Positions 1-13,460 of a stretch of DNA of 64,000 nt are shown in pieces (position 1 is the stretch's first letter; the number at the start of each line of letters is the position of its first letter). The position numbers and the translations under genes were made by a program. Under the pieces are notes generated by a model. The model was not told the origin of the DNA, searched no databases, and worked only from the letters and a program-made list of their open reading frames with translations. The stretch covers positions 372,001 to 436,000 of the forward strand of contig CM034103.1 in the NCBI GenBank assembly GCA_019914945.1. The letters are read 5' to 3'. This DNA is from Typha latifolia. Its lineage: Eukaryota; Streptophyta; Magnoliopsida; Poales; Typhaceae.

Positions 1-562
1 TACATAAATATGCCTCCGGGTTGCAATACTGTATTGGCATCCTCACAGCTTTACTAATTATGTCTCCATTTTAGTTATGTCAGTAGAGCACCAAGGTTGC
101 CTGTAGTACTATTCAGTACTAATGAGTTTAGACATGTTTGAACCATTTATGGACTAATTTAGATTTTAAAATCCAAATCAACTCAAGCTGACAAGTGTAG
201 AGTGCCTCTTTTGAATTCTATACATTTGTTTCAAATAAATGGACCTTTGTCACTTCAGAAGTAGCCTGACATAAAGTACTATAATATTAGGTATCAGTGA
301 TATGCAGAGTAGCTACCATGATGTATTGTGCAGACGGAGCCCACTCAGTCCTTTACTTCACAAGCATGTTTCTATTCCATTGGATGTGTAGGAATTGTTT
401 GTTTGCTAGTTATGTTATTCCTCTTTTCACCGGATATGAGTTCATATTGTAATATTATGTTCTAGATGTTCTGATTCAAAGTTACTTGAAGTAGCATCGT
501 TGTGGGTTTCTTTGAAGTTACCTTCATACCATTCTTCCATGTTGGCTCATCATCTATTTCAG
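1..562 (+). other. Non-coding stretch, probably intron of the RELCH-like gene
   Basis: I see no exon here. The first recognisable exon of the gene to the right begins after the acceptor at 561-562 and needs one base from an upstream exon, so this stretch is most likely an intron whose 5' exons lie before the window. A very short exon could be missed. Confidence 0.5.
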
Positions 563-3500
563 ATGCATTAATAGTTGATGGGTCTAGAAGCCAACAATCT
601 AGAAGGGAGACTGCTCTTTCATCTTTAGGCCCATTAAAGGACAACGAACGTAAAGATCTAAATTGCGCTGTGAAGGAATATTTGCTTTTTGCTGGGTACA
701 GACTTACAGCCATGACATTTATTGAGGAGGTATGTTGTGTTACCCATGATTGACTTAGTGATGAAGAATCTTCTCTAAGTAACATATGCTGAACTAAAGT
801 GATTAGTTGTTCATAAAGTCAAATGTCAGTTTTTTTTGGAAAAGACTATGACATGTGAAATGTGGAATATGTAAGACTTACTTTTTGTATTACATGCTCT
901 TCCATGGGAAAAACTTAAGTTTTCTTGCAGTTGTAGATCCTGAAGATTCCATCTAATGTAAAGTATACTGAATTATTATATGATCTTGTCAGATTGATGA
1001 ACTGGAGGGAAATATTAGGTGTTTGTAGTTGCCTCACTAACCATAGTTTGTGCCACTCGTGCAGAAATGCGAGCTGGTAAATATTGTTTTTGGAAGTTAA
1101 TATATCAAGGAACAAGCTTCAGATAGAAGTAGATTTACTTCATAGTGTCACATGCATAAAAGCTAAGGACTTTATTTGCTCTGTTCAAACATATGTTAGG
1201 AGGTTTCAGTTTTAGGTGGGTATATAACTCAAATTAAAATTTGGAACTTGCTTGTCAAAGACATATTTTGGAAAAAGATGTTAACTGGTGAAGGGAAAGC
1301 CCTCTTCTGAGCATCCGATAAGAAGAACCTTGAGCTATTTTAAAGTTTTAGCTGCTTGTAATCAGTAAATAATTAGATTGAGATTCATTTGTAATGTTTA
1401 TATGTCTATAGAGGGCATGTTGAGTATCTTAAGTTTTGTGAGCTGGTCATTAGGAATGCCTCATCATTTTGTACTGCAGGTTACTGACCAGAACCTGGAC
1501 ATCTGGCCAAGCAGTTCAGCCTGTGTCTCTGATGCATTGCGTCGCTATTATTATCAGTACCTTTCGTCCACCTCAGAGGCTGCTGAGGTAGTTATTGAAC
1601 TTATCCCAGATAACAAGGTTGAATTTTTTGTGGCGTTTTAATCTCTCTTCATTTATAAACTATATTTACAATGATCTTTAGTATTTGGCATAGATATTGA
1701 TATGAGTAATTTTCTTTCATTTACTATAGTGTTATTTTAAGCTTAAAACTTTCTGGGATTCACTTCCATGAGTTACAAATATCTGTTAAATTTATGTAGG
1801 GCACTACTCAATGTGATCTTAAGGCTTGCCACCATATAGGGATATCAAACAAGCCGAGATGTATTGGGAATTGCATTTTATGCAGATGCTTGCCAATTCA
1901 TGAGCTGCTTGAGCTCTCCTCATTTACAGCTCAAATTGGAGCTCGGCAGCTCGCTAGCTTATTAAACAAGCCAAGCTCTAGCTTGCCATGGTTCATTCAT
2001 GCTTAGCTAAGATTAACTACTTTATAGATGTAGTGATAATTGCACATAACACTTCATTTAGCTTGACAAATTGACACACGCTCATGCTGAACAGTTTTTA
2101 AGACCACAGTTCGAAGGCTTAAAAAACCTCTCAATTTTTCTTTTTCCATAGTTATTTAGTCCCACATTGACTACTGTCAAGTGTCAACCTATCCGAACTT
2201 CCTTTATCCCTCCTTTCAAATACATATATATGTGTACTCGAGTATTTGTTAATATATGGTATGGCTGACCACTGTCGTGTTGCAGGAAAAGATATCACTT
2301 CTTCGAGAAAATGAATCACTGTTGAAGGAGAACGAGAGGATTGTTAATGAAAATAACACCTTGCTCAAAAGCAAGGAATTGGCTGATGGCCAAATTGCAG
2401 TTCTATCAAAGTCTTTGGAGGCTACGCACAAGGATTTAAAAGATAGGGAGCTTCTGGTAGTTCTTACATAATATAATCTTGCTGCCAAAATAGTTAATTC
2501 TGTAGAGTTTCTAACTTTGTCCCATCTTAAAGGTTCAAAATCTGAAGCAGTCACTGGATATTCAGAGAAAGGAGCTTAATGACTGCAGAGCTGAAATTAC
2601 TTCTCTAAAGATGCATATAGAAGGGGATAGAACTAGCAAAGGGTGGGGAAGTGGAGAAAGTATAAACATCAAGTCAATTGATGTCGATTACTCTAAGGAA
2701 GAGCTAAAATTGTTGCATAATGAAAATGAGAACTTACAGAGAATGAATTCCATCGCAACTTATATGGAGTCTATGATATGTCTGACTGATAATGTAGAAC
2801 CTGAGGAAAAAGTTGTTGAGATTAATGAAGTACAGGAAATGTCTAATTCAGTTGAGGTAGCTTCTGGCTCTGTTTCTGAGAATGCCGATCATCTTTTGCC
2901 TGAAGGCGGCATACTGAAATCTAGCAGTACAGTTCTTTCTTCATCAACAATTTCATGCAATGGTAATAATAGTGCTGAGAATCAAGAGAAGTCCAATAAC
3001 CACATTTTTGTATCATTATCTGAAGACAGAGGATCCATCCAGAAATTAGAGAGCCCCAAGAAGGAAAAATCCTCTGATAATATAGTGAGTTGCTGCCAAT
3101 ATGTTGCTTTCGACACTAATTTGTTCACTTTTTTTTTACTTTAATTTTATATTAACTGGTACTTATTTGTAACAGGCTTTGGAGGCTATCCAGATACTTT
3201 CAGATGCTTTGCCTAAGATTGTGCCCTATGTACTGATCAATCACCGTGAGGTCCTAATCTGGAATCCATTTCCTTTCTTGTGTCTTGCTTTCTATAAATA
3301 TAACCTTTTATAACAAGGTTGCTTTTGGCTGCAGGAACTTCTTCCATTAATTATGTGTGCTATTGAACGGCATCCAAATAGCAATGTGAGGGATTCCTTA
3401 ACAAACACTCTGTTTAATCTTATAAAACGACCAGATGAACAACAAAGACGTATTATAATGGATGTAAGTTCTTGTACACAGCAAGATATGTTGCAACAAC

Positions 3501-6500
3501 TACTGCCTTCTTAGTGTTGTATGCATGCATATAAGCTCTGCTGCAGAGCCAGATCCTTAAAAAACACTTTGTTTTTTTGAATTTTTTCATGCCAGGCTTG
3601 TGTAAGCCTAGCTAAGAACGTCGGAGAGATGAGGACTGAAACAGAGTTGCTCCCACAGTGCTGGGAACAGGTGTGCTGCAATGTCAAAAGACTCAAAACT
3701 ACTTGGTTTATTTAAAGTTGTTAATTACATGTTTTACAAAAATGAGTTTATTGGCCTCTAGATAAATCACAACTATGAGGAGCGTAGGCTGCTTGTTGCC
3801 CAATCTTGCGGAGAGCTTGCAGAATATGTTCGTCCTGAGATTCGGGATTCTCTCATTCTATCTATTGTGCAACAACTTATTGAAGATGCTGCAACAGTTG
3901 TGCGAGAGGCTGCGGCTCATAACCTGGCGCTGCTGCTTCCGCTCTTCCCAAATATGGATAAATATTTTAAGGTCAGCCTCACTAATGCTCAGAGGCAATC
4001 ATGGAGCAGAAAATTGACTTCACAGAATTGGCTGAAATGTAAGCTATATGACAGGCTAGAACATATGGCTTCAGGGATGGCTAGGAGAATTACTCCCTGA
4101 TGTAAGATAATACGACTTCTCAGAAGATTTCTCTGAAGTGAAACTCTTTTTCTGATAGGTTGAGGAGCTGATGTTCCAGTTGGTCTGCGATCCTTCAGGA
4201 GTGGTTGTTGATACTACCCTTAAGGTTCTTATTCCAGCAGTAATAAAATGGGGAGATAAATTGGATCATATTCTGAGGGTCCTATTGTCCCACATCTTAG
4301 GCTCTGCTCAAGTATGTACTCTTTCTAAGCAATATGTATTAATTATTTCATAAAGAATGTCTATACCTACCTGCTGATACACATTTTCATTGTCAGCGGT
4401 GTCCACCTCTTTCAGGGGTTGAAGGTTCAGTAGATTCTCATCTTCGTGTTTTGGGTGAACGAGAGCGCTGGAACATTGATGTCCTTCTGCGGATGTTGAC
4501 AGAGTTGCTTCCCTTTATACATCAGAAAGTTATTGAAACCTGCCCTTTTACTTCTGCGGTGGAATCTCTTTCAAGCCCAAGTCAAGAAAATTTTGGATTC
4601 TCTACATCCTTGCTTCAGCTATATGCAATGTGAGCTCTTTTCATCAGCTGACAAATCTTTCAGTAGTTTTAACTATTTGATAGTGGGAATAAAATGTATC
4701 ATTATAGAATAAGCTATTTCTTGCATGCAATAGAACTAAATACCTAACTTGGATAGGGGTCATACGGAATGGACTACTTTTGAGTGGATGCACATTGACT
4801 GTCTTCCTGATTTGATTCAACTTGCCTGCTTCTTACCTCAAAAGGAGGACAATATAAGAATCCGAATCACGAAGGTGAATTTTTAAAACTAGTACTTATT
4901 GTGTAGTTATTTTTCCATGTACTACAACAAGAGGTCCACCTGATCATCTTTTGTTCCATTATTGTGTATCAGTACCTTTTGGATGTATCACGACGCTATG
5001 GGAGAGATTATGTGGAGCACATAATGCTACCTGTATTTCTTGTAGCAGTTGGAGATAGCGATAGTGCTGATTTTACATTCTTTCCTTTGGCCATTCAGTC
5101 CCGAATAAAAGGTATTAATTTGCATAATGCTAGAGACAAATTTTAGTATATTAATTTCATTTGCAATATTGATAGTGCTGCTCATTGCAGGCTTGAGACC
5201 TAAAACTGCTGTGTCAGATAGACTTGCAATCATGTGTGTCCTTCCATTACTGTTATCTGGTATTTTAGGTTCTCCTACAAGTCAGGAGAAGTTATCCAAC
5301 TACTTGAGAAAAGTATTGAACCAAAACACAACGAGAGAAGGTTCTTGGTCAGTGTATCACACTGCTGAGCTCATTGATGCAATCCGCTTCCTTTGGTTGG
5401 TGTCATTTTAATGAGCAATCATATCTAAAGATGTATATGTTTCTTACTGGCAATTTTTCTCTCTGCTGTCTGAGACTGGTTTTGTATAATGCAGCACATT
5501 TGAAGAGCATCATGGAATCATATTTAATATTTTATGGGAGATGGTTGTGAGCTCTGATGTGAACATGAAGACCAATGCTGCAACTCTATTGAAAGTTCTT
5601 GTATGTTTGATATTACTTGTTACTAACCTGTCTTTTTTTACTTTTATACTTCACATGGTCATATCCTTTTTCTTTTTCAAAATATAGGTGCCATATATTG
5701 ATGCCAAAGTTGCATCAACTCATGTTTTGCCTGCTCTAGTTACTCTCGGTTCGGATCAAAATTTAAATGTCAAATATGCAAGTATAGATGCATTTGGATC
5801 TGTTGCTCAGTATTTCAAGAATGACATGGTACTTGACAGGTTACATTGGTGTGCTCTTCACATTATCTCCTAAAGTCGCACTAACTGAATAATTTGTATT
5901 TCAGATCATTGATAAGATACGAATACAGATGGATGCTTTTCTTGAAGATGGATCACATGAAGCTACTGTCTCTGTTGTTAAAGCACTGGCGGTAGCCGTG
6001 CCACATACAACAGATGGGCTCCGGGAATATATCCTCAATAGTCCATACGATTTTTGTGACTTTCCTTTTTAACAGATCTTCTGTATCTTTTGTTTCCTCC
6101 TTTACATTTCATACATCTTTTATCAAAGATATTGCAGCTTTCCAGCATGCCATCTCATGGAAATGATATACGTCAACGTGATAGAGCAAATACATTTTGC
6201 GAAGCAATCCGTGCTCTAGATGCTACAGGTTTGCCTTTATATTGACTAGGCCTATAAACCTCTTTCTGTTGTCTTCTTACACATTAGTTCAGTTAATATA
6301 TGCACTTGCTTGATTATTCTTACTTTAATTATCAACCTTGAAAAAGCACAAAAGTAATTGATGCTGACTTTTATCCACATGAGATGTCAATTGTGTTACT
6401 AAGGTCAAATTTGATTAGAGAACTTTAAATTTAATCTCTTAGATTAACCTTCTATTTTGTCAGTTGAGTCCAAAAATATGTAAAGAAATTTTCTTATGGA

Positions 6501-7521
6501 GCTTCTTCCCTTAATCTTGTGGAGCTTCTTCTATTAATATTCTTTTTGTGAAGCATTTCCCGGGATTATCCCAGGTGATTCCATGTGATCTTATCCCCTA
6601 TTCCCTTATCTAATTTTCTCTCCATCATTTATCTTCTCTTTTTGCTCCTTTTTCCTCTCTTTCTCTGTCTTATTGCTCGTACTTGTTTTCGGACATATTT
6701 ATAACTTTTAACTGAACCAGCTTAGCTAGGATCAAGGGAGCTCGTTGGGATCTTATACAATGACCAACAAAAGCTAAAGTGAAAAATAAGTATCTTGGAT
6801 GAGGTTTTGTCGAACCATTCAGCTGAAACAAAGAGCAACAAATATCAGTAGCATCGGAAGGGGATCAGTTTGAAGATCTCATATTCCAACCTGATTGAAT
6901 CCTTGGGGCTGCATGGAGTGCCCTGTGTATACTCATCAACACATCTAAATGAGCTTAAATTTTCTAGACAAAGTTGCAAGAACATGACAGAGCAATAAGA
7001 TGTTTATCTATCTATATGCTTATGACTAATGAGCATCTGGTTCCTTATAATGGTGGAACTTTTCACTGTATATTGGATTTCTGGTACATGCTAACACATT
7101 CTTATCGTTATTTTCTGCTCTATAATTATTTGGTGCAGATCTTCCTGCGACCAGCATTCGAGATTTTCTCTTACCTTCCATTCAGAACTTGTTAAGAGAC
7201 CCAGATGCTCTAGATCCTGCACACAAGGAGGCATTGGAAGTCATCCTAAAGGAAAGGTCAGGTAGTGCATTTGAAAGCATCAGTAAAGTGATGGGAGCCC
7301 ACCTCGGCATTGCATCCTCAGTAAGCAGCTTTTTTGGCGAAAGCGGCCTCCTAGGTAAGAAAGAGAGTGGCGAACCAAATGAGCTCGTTCCACCCTCACA
7401 ACCAAGTCCACAGGCTGTACAAGACGACACAAGGTTCCGCCGTATTATGAGAAGCGGCTTTGGAGACATGTTACGAAGCAAAGGGAAGGGCTACGATGAA
7501 TCTCCTCGACCATCAGGTTAG
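563..7521 (+). CDS. RELCH: LisH domain and HEAT-repeat protein, RELCH/KIAA1468 family (5' end outside window)
   Basis: Eighteen exons can be joined in phase: 563-729, 1480-1587, 2286-2456, 2533-3084, 3176-3250, 3335-3463, 3596-3670, 3762-3971, 4159-4311, 4397-4629, 4757-4874, 4973-5111, 5191-5395, 5495-5600, 5688-5828, 5905-6028, 6115-6228 and 7139-7521. They give about 1,066 residues ending at TAG. The first exon encodes a LisH-like helix pair (KEYLLFAGYRLTAMTFIEE). Exons 3-4 encode a coiled coil (EKISLLRENESLLKEN) followed by a low-complexity acidic linker. From 3176 onward the protein is helical HEAT-type repeat (for example ELLPLIMCAIERHPNSNVRD and TVVREAAAHNLALLLPLFPN). The animal relative RELCH links recycling endosomes to the trans-Golgi in cholesterol transport; the plant role is not established. 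By family length, roughly 100 N-terminal residues are missing upstream of the window. All introns look U2-type except 6029-6114. Intron 6229-7138 is the longest. Confidence 0.88.
1850..1990. repeat. GAGCTCG-rich repeat fragment in intron 2 of the RELCH-like gene
   Basis: A short stretch alternates words such as GAGCTGCTTGAGCTC and GGAGCTCGGCAGCTCGC with AAACAAGCC. The same vocabulary recurs at 13530-13930, near 23220 and at 62573-63075, so this looks like a decayed copy of one dispersed element family. No termini could be defined. Confidence 0.35.
6029..6114 (+). other. U12-type AT-AC intron
   Basis: The 86-base intron starts ATATCCTC (6029-6036) and ends CATAC (6114). A branch-point-like TCCTTTAC lies at 6098-6105, with the presumed branch A 10 bases from the 3' end. 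Splicing here joins codon T|AT and gives REYLLSKILQLSSMP in frame. No GT-AG pair in the region restores the frame. The donor and the branch point both match the minor-spliceosome consensus closely. Confidence 0.82.
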
Positions 7522-8371
7522 AGGCTCTCTAGCTTTCTTGAAGAACCGTCCCCTGTTACTCCATTTCTTTAGCAACAAATTCATAGGAGATTTTGTGCCA
7601 TCTAAGCTGAGGGGTGATTATTTTCTTCTCCGTGTATTCTGAGGAATAATTAGAAGATTAGGCAGTAGGCATTGGGTGTCTTGTGCTTGATTAATTACTA
7701 TACCACATTGTATACAAAAGATGTTAATCTTCTGCACATTGTCGCAATAATAATTCAGTTTTCTTGAAACAAAGTTACTGGTGCTTTTCCGTTTTCTACA
7801 AGTTGCCTACGTTATATTACTTATTTCACATAAATTGCCGTTGTCCAGTGAATTCTTTAGCTTGCATTAGTTCAATGGAAGCATAGGATAGAAACCCATC
7901 TCTACTCAATAAACAGCATGAGATCTGCTTGGAAACTTTTTCTTCTTTGCGGTCTTTATTTAAATGCAATGAATGAACAAAAGCACTTTCGAGAGATCAT
8001 ATGACATCTAAAAACAGTTGGACCTGTCTACAGCTACAGCTCCAGACAGATCGCTCAACTATTCCACCAGAAAATAAAAATAAAAATAATTTAACTCGTA
8101 AATAAACTTTTACAACCATGATTGACTTCTGGAGAGTGTGACTCTCCACAGGAACTTGAGCCGCTGCAGAAATCACTAAATTACAATTGTTCGTATATCC
8201 AAGCAGCATATAAACAGTGTTGAGTTCTGAAACAAGTTACAGATCCAGGAAGAGAGGAGGATGATGCCTTTGCCAAGACTCAAGCAAGAAAACATCAAAA
8301 AATATTTGCTAAAAATGAACAAACTTTGACCGATGATCTTTTGAGCATAGAAAATGTTCCCTTTGGTACAT
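7522..8371. other. Convergent 3' flanks of the RELCH-like and GTS1 genes
   Basis: The interval lies between two stop codons facing each other and should hold both 3' UTRs. AATAAT-type polyadenylation candidates are present near 7747-7753. I see no further gene. Confidence 0.6.
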
Positions 8372-11300
8372 TCAGTAAGGATGATGTCGTACTTTAATTC
8401 GACCTTTCTGTGACTTCATGACGAGGGCACTTGAAATCCATGAGCGATTGGCCTCTGATGATTCATCGGATAACCAGCAGCACAAACGACCATCCTCACC
8501 TCCAGTCCATCCAAAAATACCCTTATTTTGCAAGAGGCTGCCACCATGAACGCTAGAAGCAGGTAATACAGTTCTCACAACTCCTGCATGACCACCTTCA
8601 AGTGTAGCTTCTGCAGACCCAATCCCTGCGAGACTAACAGGGAAGTAGCCTAGTGTTCCTGAGCTTGTGCCACCAATCACCCATAGACGATCATCAGCAA
8701 CAGAATAGTGACAATCAACAAAATAATCCACCTGTCATATCACCAACAAACTATTATTCCCTATTACTCCCCAGTAAAACATAACTACTATCACTGGAGT
8801 CAACAAATTAGAGAAGCTAGATGTAAATTCGCAACAACTTAAGCATGAGAAACAGAAGACCCCCCAAAAATAATCCCACGAACAACACTGCAAAAGCTTG
8901 TCATTATCCGCAATAAACTTGAGAATAAGAAATAGTCTCATTCATTATACTTTTTAATTTTCTTTTTTTAAACAAAGATGAAATATAAAGGAAGTAGATT
9001 TGTACCAGAACTTGCTGTCAGCTACTCACAAGAAAAATCCAATAAAGCCTTTAGAGATAGAAGGATGAATTAATACTAATCCTAAGAAACCTATCTAAAC
9101 GTACATGATCAAGATTCCATCTATCAGAAGCCATGGAACGAGCGTCTTCAAAGATGACTTCACTCCGTGCATCATTCCAATCCCAAATGCTGCAAGACGA
9201 ATAATCACACATTGTATAAAATAAATAGAGCTCTTATCCTTCTTAGAACTAACCAATAGATGTACTCAATTCAAAATTACAAGCTTAGAAGAGTGCAACT
9301 AAATTATAAAAATACCATCTGAGATAAAAGCATCAGCAGAAAGGATAATGGTGACCAATCTATTCTTATACTTTTGTGTACGTCAACAATGAGCATAAAA
9401 GTTACCTTATAGTTTCAATATGTGTCAGACACCAAAGCTTCTCATTCATATTTCCATGAAAACCTATTTTTCCAATTGAAGTTCCCACATTCATCACCTG
9501 CAAAACCACAGAGCTTTCAAATATAGATTCTTCACCATGCAAAAACTTTTCTATACCATCAATTCATCTCGTGAGTTAAGCAAAACTTCACTAATGTAAA
9601 CTTCAGGATATTAGTTCTTAAGCATTACAATTAGACTGATAAAATGAGAGAAATAAAAAGATATAATTCGGAAAAAAAACCAAACTGTAGTTGCCTATAA
9701 CAATAAATCAACTCAAATATTAATTAGACCTATGAAATCATGTCCCACAGGATCTGCCTCCACATATACACATGTGGAGGCATATAAGCCACAACATGTT
9801 CTCTAGTCCAAACTGAACTGCTAACATTTTACACATTCAGATTGGTCATCTAGACACAGGTGACAAGTTCTCTATTCCTTTTTTTTCCTGTTCCCCCAGC
9901 CTTCCTTACATCATTAACTTTCAGGTACCGTGAAATTCTAAACCAGCGAGAAATTTGATTTCAGCCCTTTTCTGGTTGCCCTACCAAAACAGAAAGGTAG
10001 TAGCCAGGAGACCACCAATATTCAGCTTTGAGCCAGAAGCAAGCCAAGAAGTTGGATAGAAGACAGACAACAGAGGCATGATGGATCTCATCGTTAATAA
10101 CTTAATACGCTATTCTAGGATTGCATGACTTGTTGTCCAGAGTATCCACATCAAGCCTCAGAAACAGTTCAATTGATCCCTTCTTGTTCTCAAGATGATC
10201 AACAAGTATCTAAAATGACAATAGCAGTATAATGGATTAGCAGGAAAATGATAATAGATATACTGATTGCCGCCCTGATTTATAATATTATATTATCAGT
10301 TCAGAATAAACACTGTTATATATAACTCTGGCATTGCAATAATTATAAAGCAGAAAAGTTGCAAAACATAGAGTGACTACTTACCGATAACAAATGATTA
10401 TCATCATTGATGTCTCCGACAGCGTCAAAAAGACACAATAGCCCATCAACAGAAGAAGAAATAAGTTTACTTTGTTGACTTGGGACAAATCTTACCTAAT
10501 AACCAGGATAACAAGATTTAATGCCGTGAAATGATACAAAATATGGTGTGTTAACTACAATAAATAAATAAGTTAGTAAATCAGGATCCAAGAGTATATC
10601 TATAACATCAAATGCATCTGTGGTAGTACAGATTACTTCAACAACAATGACAGAGTAAATTAGATATTTTAGTGTTTTCTTTTTCCTTATTCTTTTACCA
10701 AAATGAGTGCCTGTATAGTTTAACATACTTTGACAGTTCGACAAAGCAGAAATGCGATATATGTAAACTATCCGTAGAAGTATGTAGAATGATACTTGTG
10801 TCACGTCATCTATATGGGACTCCTCCAAGCATGCCACTTGCTTTCCATTTCTCCAGTCCCAGAATAGAACCTACAAGCAACCAAGGTACCTAACAATCAC
10901 ATGGAATTCAATCATACGAGATGAATATAATAAATATGTCAAAACTCAAAAGAATTGGTTAAGCAGCATTTCCTTGCTCATATAACCCTCTAAATCAACA
11001 AGTGGAAAACCATTTAAACAGACCACAGATATCAGCAATTTGACCATGCAAAACAAAACAAAACAAAATAAATTACAACTTTTTTTTATATTGTTTCCAT
11101 TTTCTGTTTTCCCACATACACTATCATGATAAATTCAAGGAATGATGACTCAAATCCTTTTCTTCAGAGAAATTACAAGGAAGTACCTTTTTGGTGGCTT
11201 TTGAATTATAAAGTACTGAAGTAGGAACCCCTCAAAATTCCAAATTAAAATATACTAGTAAAATAATAAATATCTCGCCACCATAAAATAGTGATAGACA

Positions 11301-13460
11301 GAGCATTTACCTGAGCATTGGAACCACCAGCAAGTAGGTTACCACTTGATCCACCAAAAGAAAAGCTAAATATTTCTTGGGAGGAACCAGCTTTTAACAA
11401 GGAAATCTGGTCATAAGTGCATAAATAAGGAAAAAGGAAGTTAGGAGACATTGGAGAACTCTAGCAAATGCATCCAAAATATATCCATGGTTCATAGCAC
11501 ATATCCATCACATAGCAATAGGAACTAGCAAGGTTGTCTTAGTAATGCAAATTATGCGAACTAGTGCTGACATACTAATAATGGGATCACATGAATAAGA
11601 GATATATGAATGATAGGAGCAATCAGAAACAGATGCACATTAATTACCATGGCATTATTATGTGACATTCACATACTATATCTGATATGACGGATACTAT
11701 TTTAGAAAGATAGATGCAGGAGAAGTCTTGCATTTTAAAACAGCACTAGATATATTCTTCTAAAGCCCAACATTATCTAAATTCAACATCTTCTGCATCA
11801 AAATATATTATATACGAGGGCTTAGTGTCATTTCTTTTATATATATATATATATATATATACATATATATAAACATCTTCTCTTATTGGCCTCATAGTCT
11901 CATAGAGAGCAAATCAGACAAGTAATTCAGTATGAGCATATAACCCCTTGATACTCCTCAGAAAATTTATCCACAGTTGTATCTCTATATTCTTATAACA
12001 TCATCGTACAGCCTAATCCCACACTTACAAGTTTGTCAGAACCACATAATCCACAAACAAATAAATACAAGCATGGATGCCACACAAAAAAAAAAAAAGA
12101 CGGATCACATAAATCTTGTACGGGCTATGCAATATCACCTACTCTAGAAATCACATGCTAAAATAGATATCGGGGCTCCTATCAATCGGATTGTCAGACA
12201 TTTAGTAGGTCAACTAATAACCTGAATTCCCTTGACACTTCTCCATTTTCCTAAATATAGCCTTAACTTGTTTAAAAAACAAAGATCTACAGTGTAACAT
12301 ATCAAACCTGCTTAAAGCTTCTTGTGTCCCATGCCCTAATCGTGCCATCAGAAGAGCAGGAACATATCACATGAGCTGATGATGGAGCTGAAAAAGAAAT
12401 TTCATGTATTGTTTCACTATGTCCTCTGCATTCCCCAAAGTACTGTCCAGTTTCTGGAGAATAACATTTGATGGTGTTCGTTGATAAGGAAACTGCCAAT
12501 GATGAGATCTCCTGGCTTTGTACAATAAAACAAAATTCAGATGTGAAGTGCGTGGAAAGTAGTAGTAACACAACCGGTACAATTTCAAGTACTAGTGAGA
12601 ATCCCACCACTAAGATCTAAAATAGATCAAATTGTGACAATGGCATATAAAATAAAGTGCAAGATACAGTGAGAATCCAACAACTAATTCCATGAATGAT
12701 GAAACAAAAATACTACATATTAAATATAATAATCCCTCAAAAGATGTAGCGAAGGCCTAACCCACAAGAAAGCATTAAATACGAATTATCTCAAGGGATA
12801 ATTATCTAGAAATTCTTTGTCTAATGCAGCAAAGTCACTATGCATGTTTTGCAACAAGATGTAATTCATTCGAAAAGGGCTGTGTAGTGTGTCAAATACC
12901 ACATTCCACTTGTCATATAATTTAGTTAATCTATATCTCAATAGCAAATTTTTTCATCTGATGTAAGTTTAACACTTAAATTTCCCAATTATAAGTCAGT
13001 GGCACTGCATATTGACATATTTTATTGAACATGACGTTTATACTTCCCAAATAACATTATATGACTTTTGGAACTACTTAAATACAACTAAATTATCAAG
13101 AAAAAGTAATCACCTAATATGGTTACAATGTAATCTACATGTCCTATAGCTAGAAACAGACAATTTTTACCAATCAACCTAAGTTAACTGAAGGGGGAAA
13201 AAAGTGTTCAAATCATTCTTCCTAATGAAGATGCATATTTTAACAAGAAAACAGAACCAAATTCTTGATACAAATATCAAAGAAATCAAATTTCAACAAC
13301 ATAAAAGCTTTGTCGGGATTGCACATTACCTGGACGCGATTTGGAAGACGTAATCGTCGCCAAAGTTCGTCTGGATAGCGTTCCGAAGACCCAAACGCTT
13401 CGGAGAAGAAGACGAGGAGGAAGAGAAATTCTCCACTACCATATCCATCTCTTCTTCCAT
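8372..13460 (-). CDS. GTS1: WD40-repeat protein, GIGANTUS1/WDR89 family
   Basis: Eight exons on the minus strand join in phase: 13460-13330, 12515-12308, 11406-11311, 10870-10796, 10495-10385, 9497-9406, 9189-9105 and 8731-8372. They encode about 385 residues, matching the family length. The start is the ATG at 13460, which gives MEEEMDMVVENF, followed by the conserved block GLRNAIQTNFGDDYVFQIAS. WD-type repeats are visible with structural Trp-Asp or equivalent ends: IRAWDTRSF, VLFWDWRNGKQ, SIWDWNDAR and CCWLSDES. The protein should fold as a seven-bladed propeller used for protein docking. Arabidopsis GTS1 limits growth and biomass and has been linked to ribosome-related partners; transferring that role is inference. 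The C terminus KVRHHPY resembles the short basic tail of relatives. The introns are much longer than the exons and contain a TA microsatellite at 11839-11872. Confidence 0.9.
11839..11872. repeat. (TA)n microsatellite
   Basis: A run of alternating T and A with a single C interruption lies in an intron of the GTS1-like gene. Confidence 0.9.

Noticed and set aside
462..785. Minus-strand frame over the first RELCH exon
   Set aside because: It is the antisense shadow of the LisH exon, which carries the conserved sequence on the plus strand.
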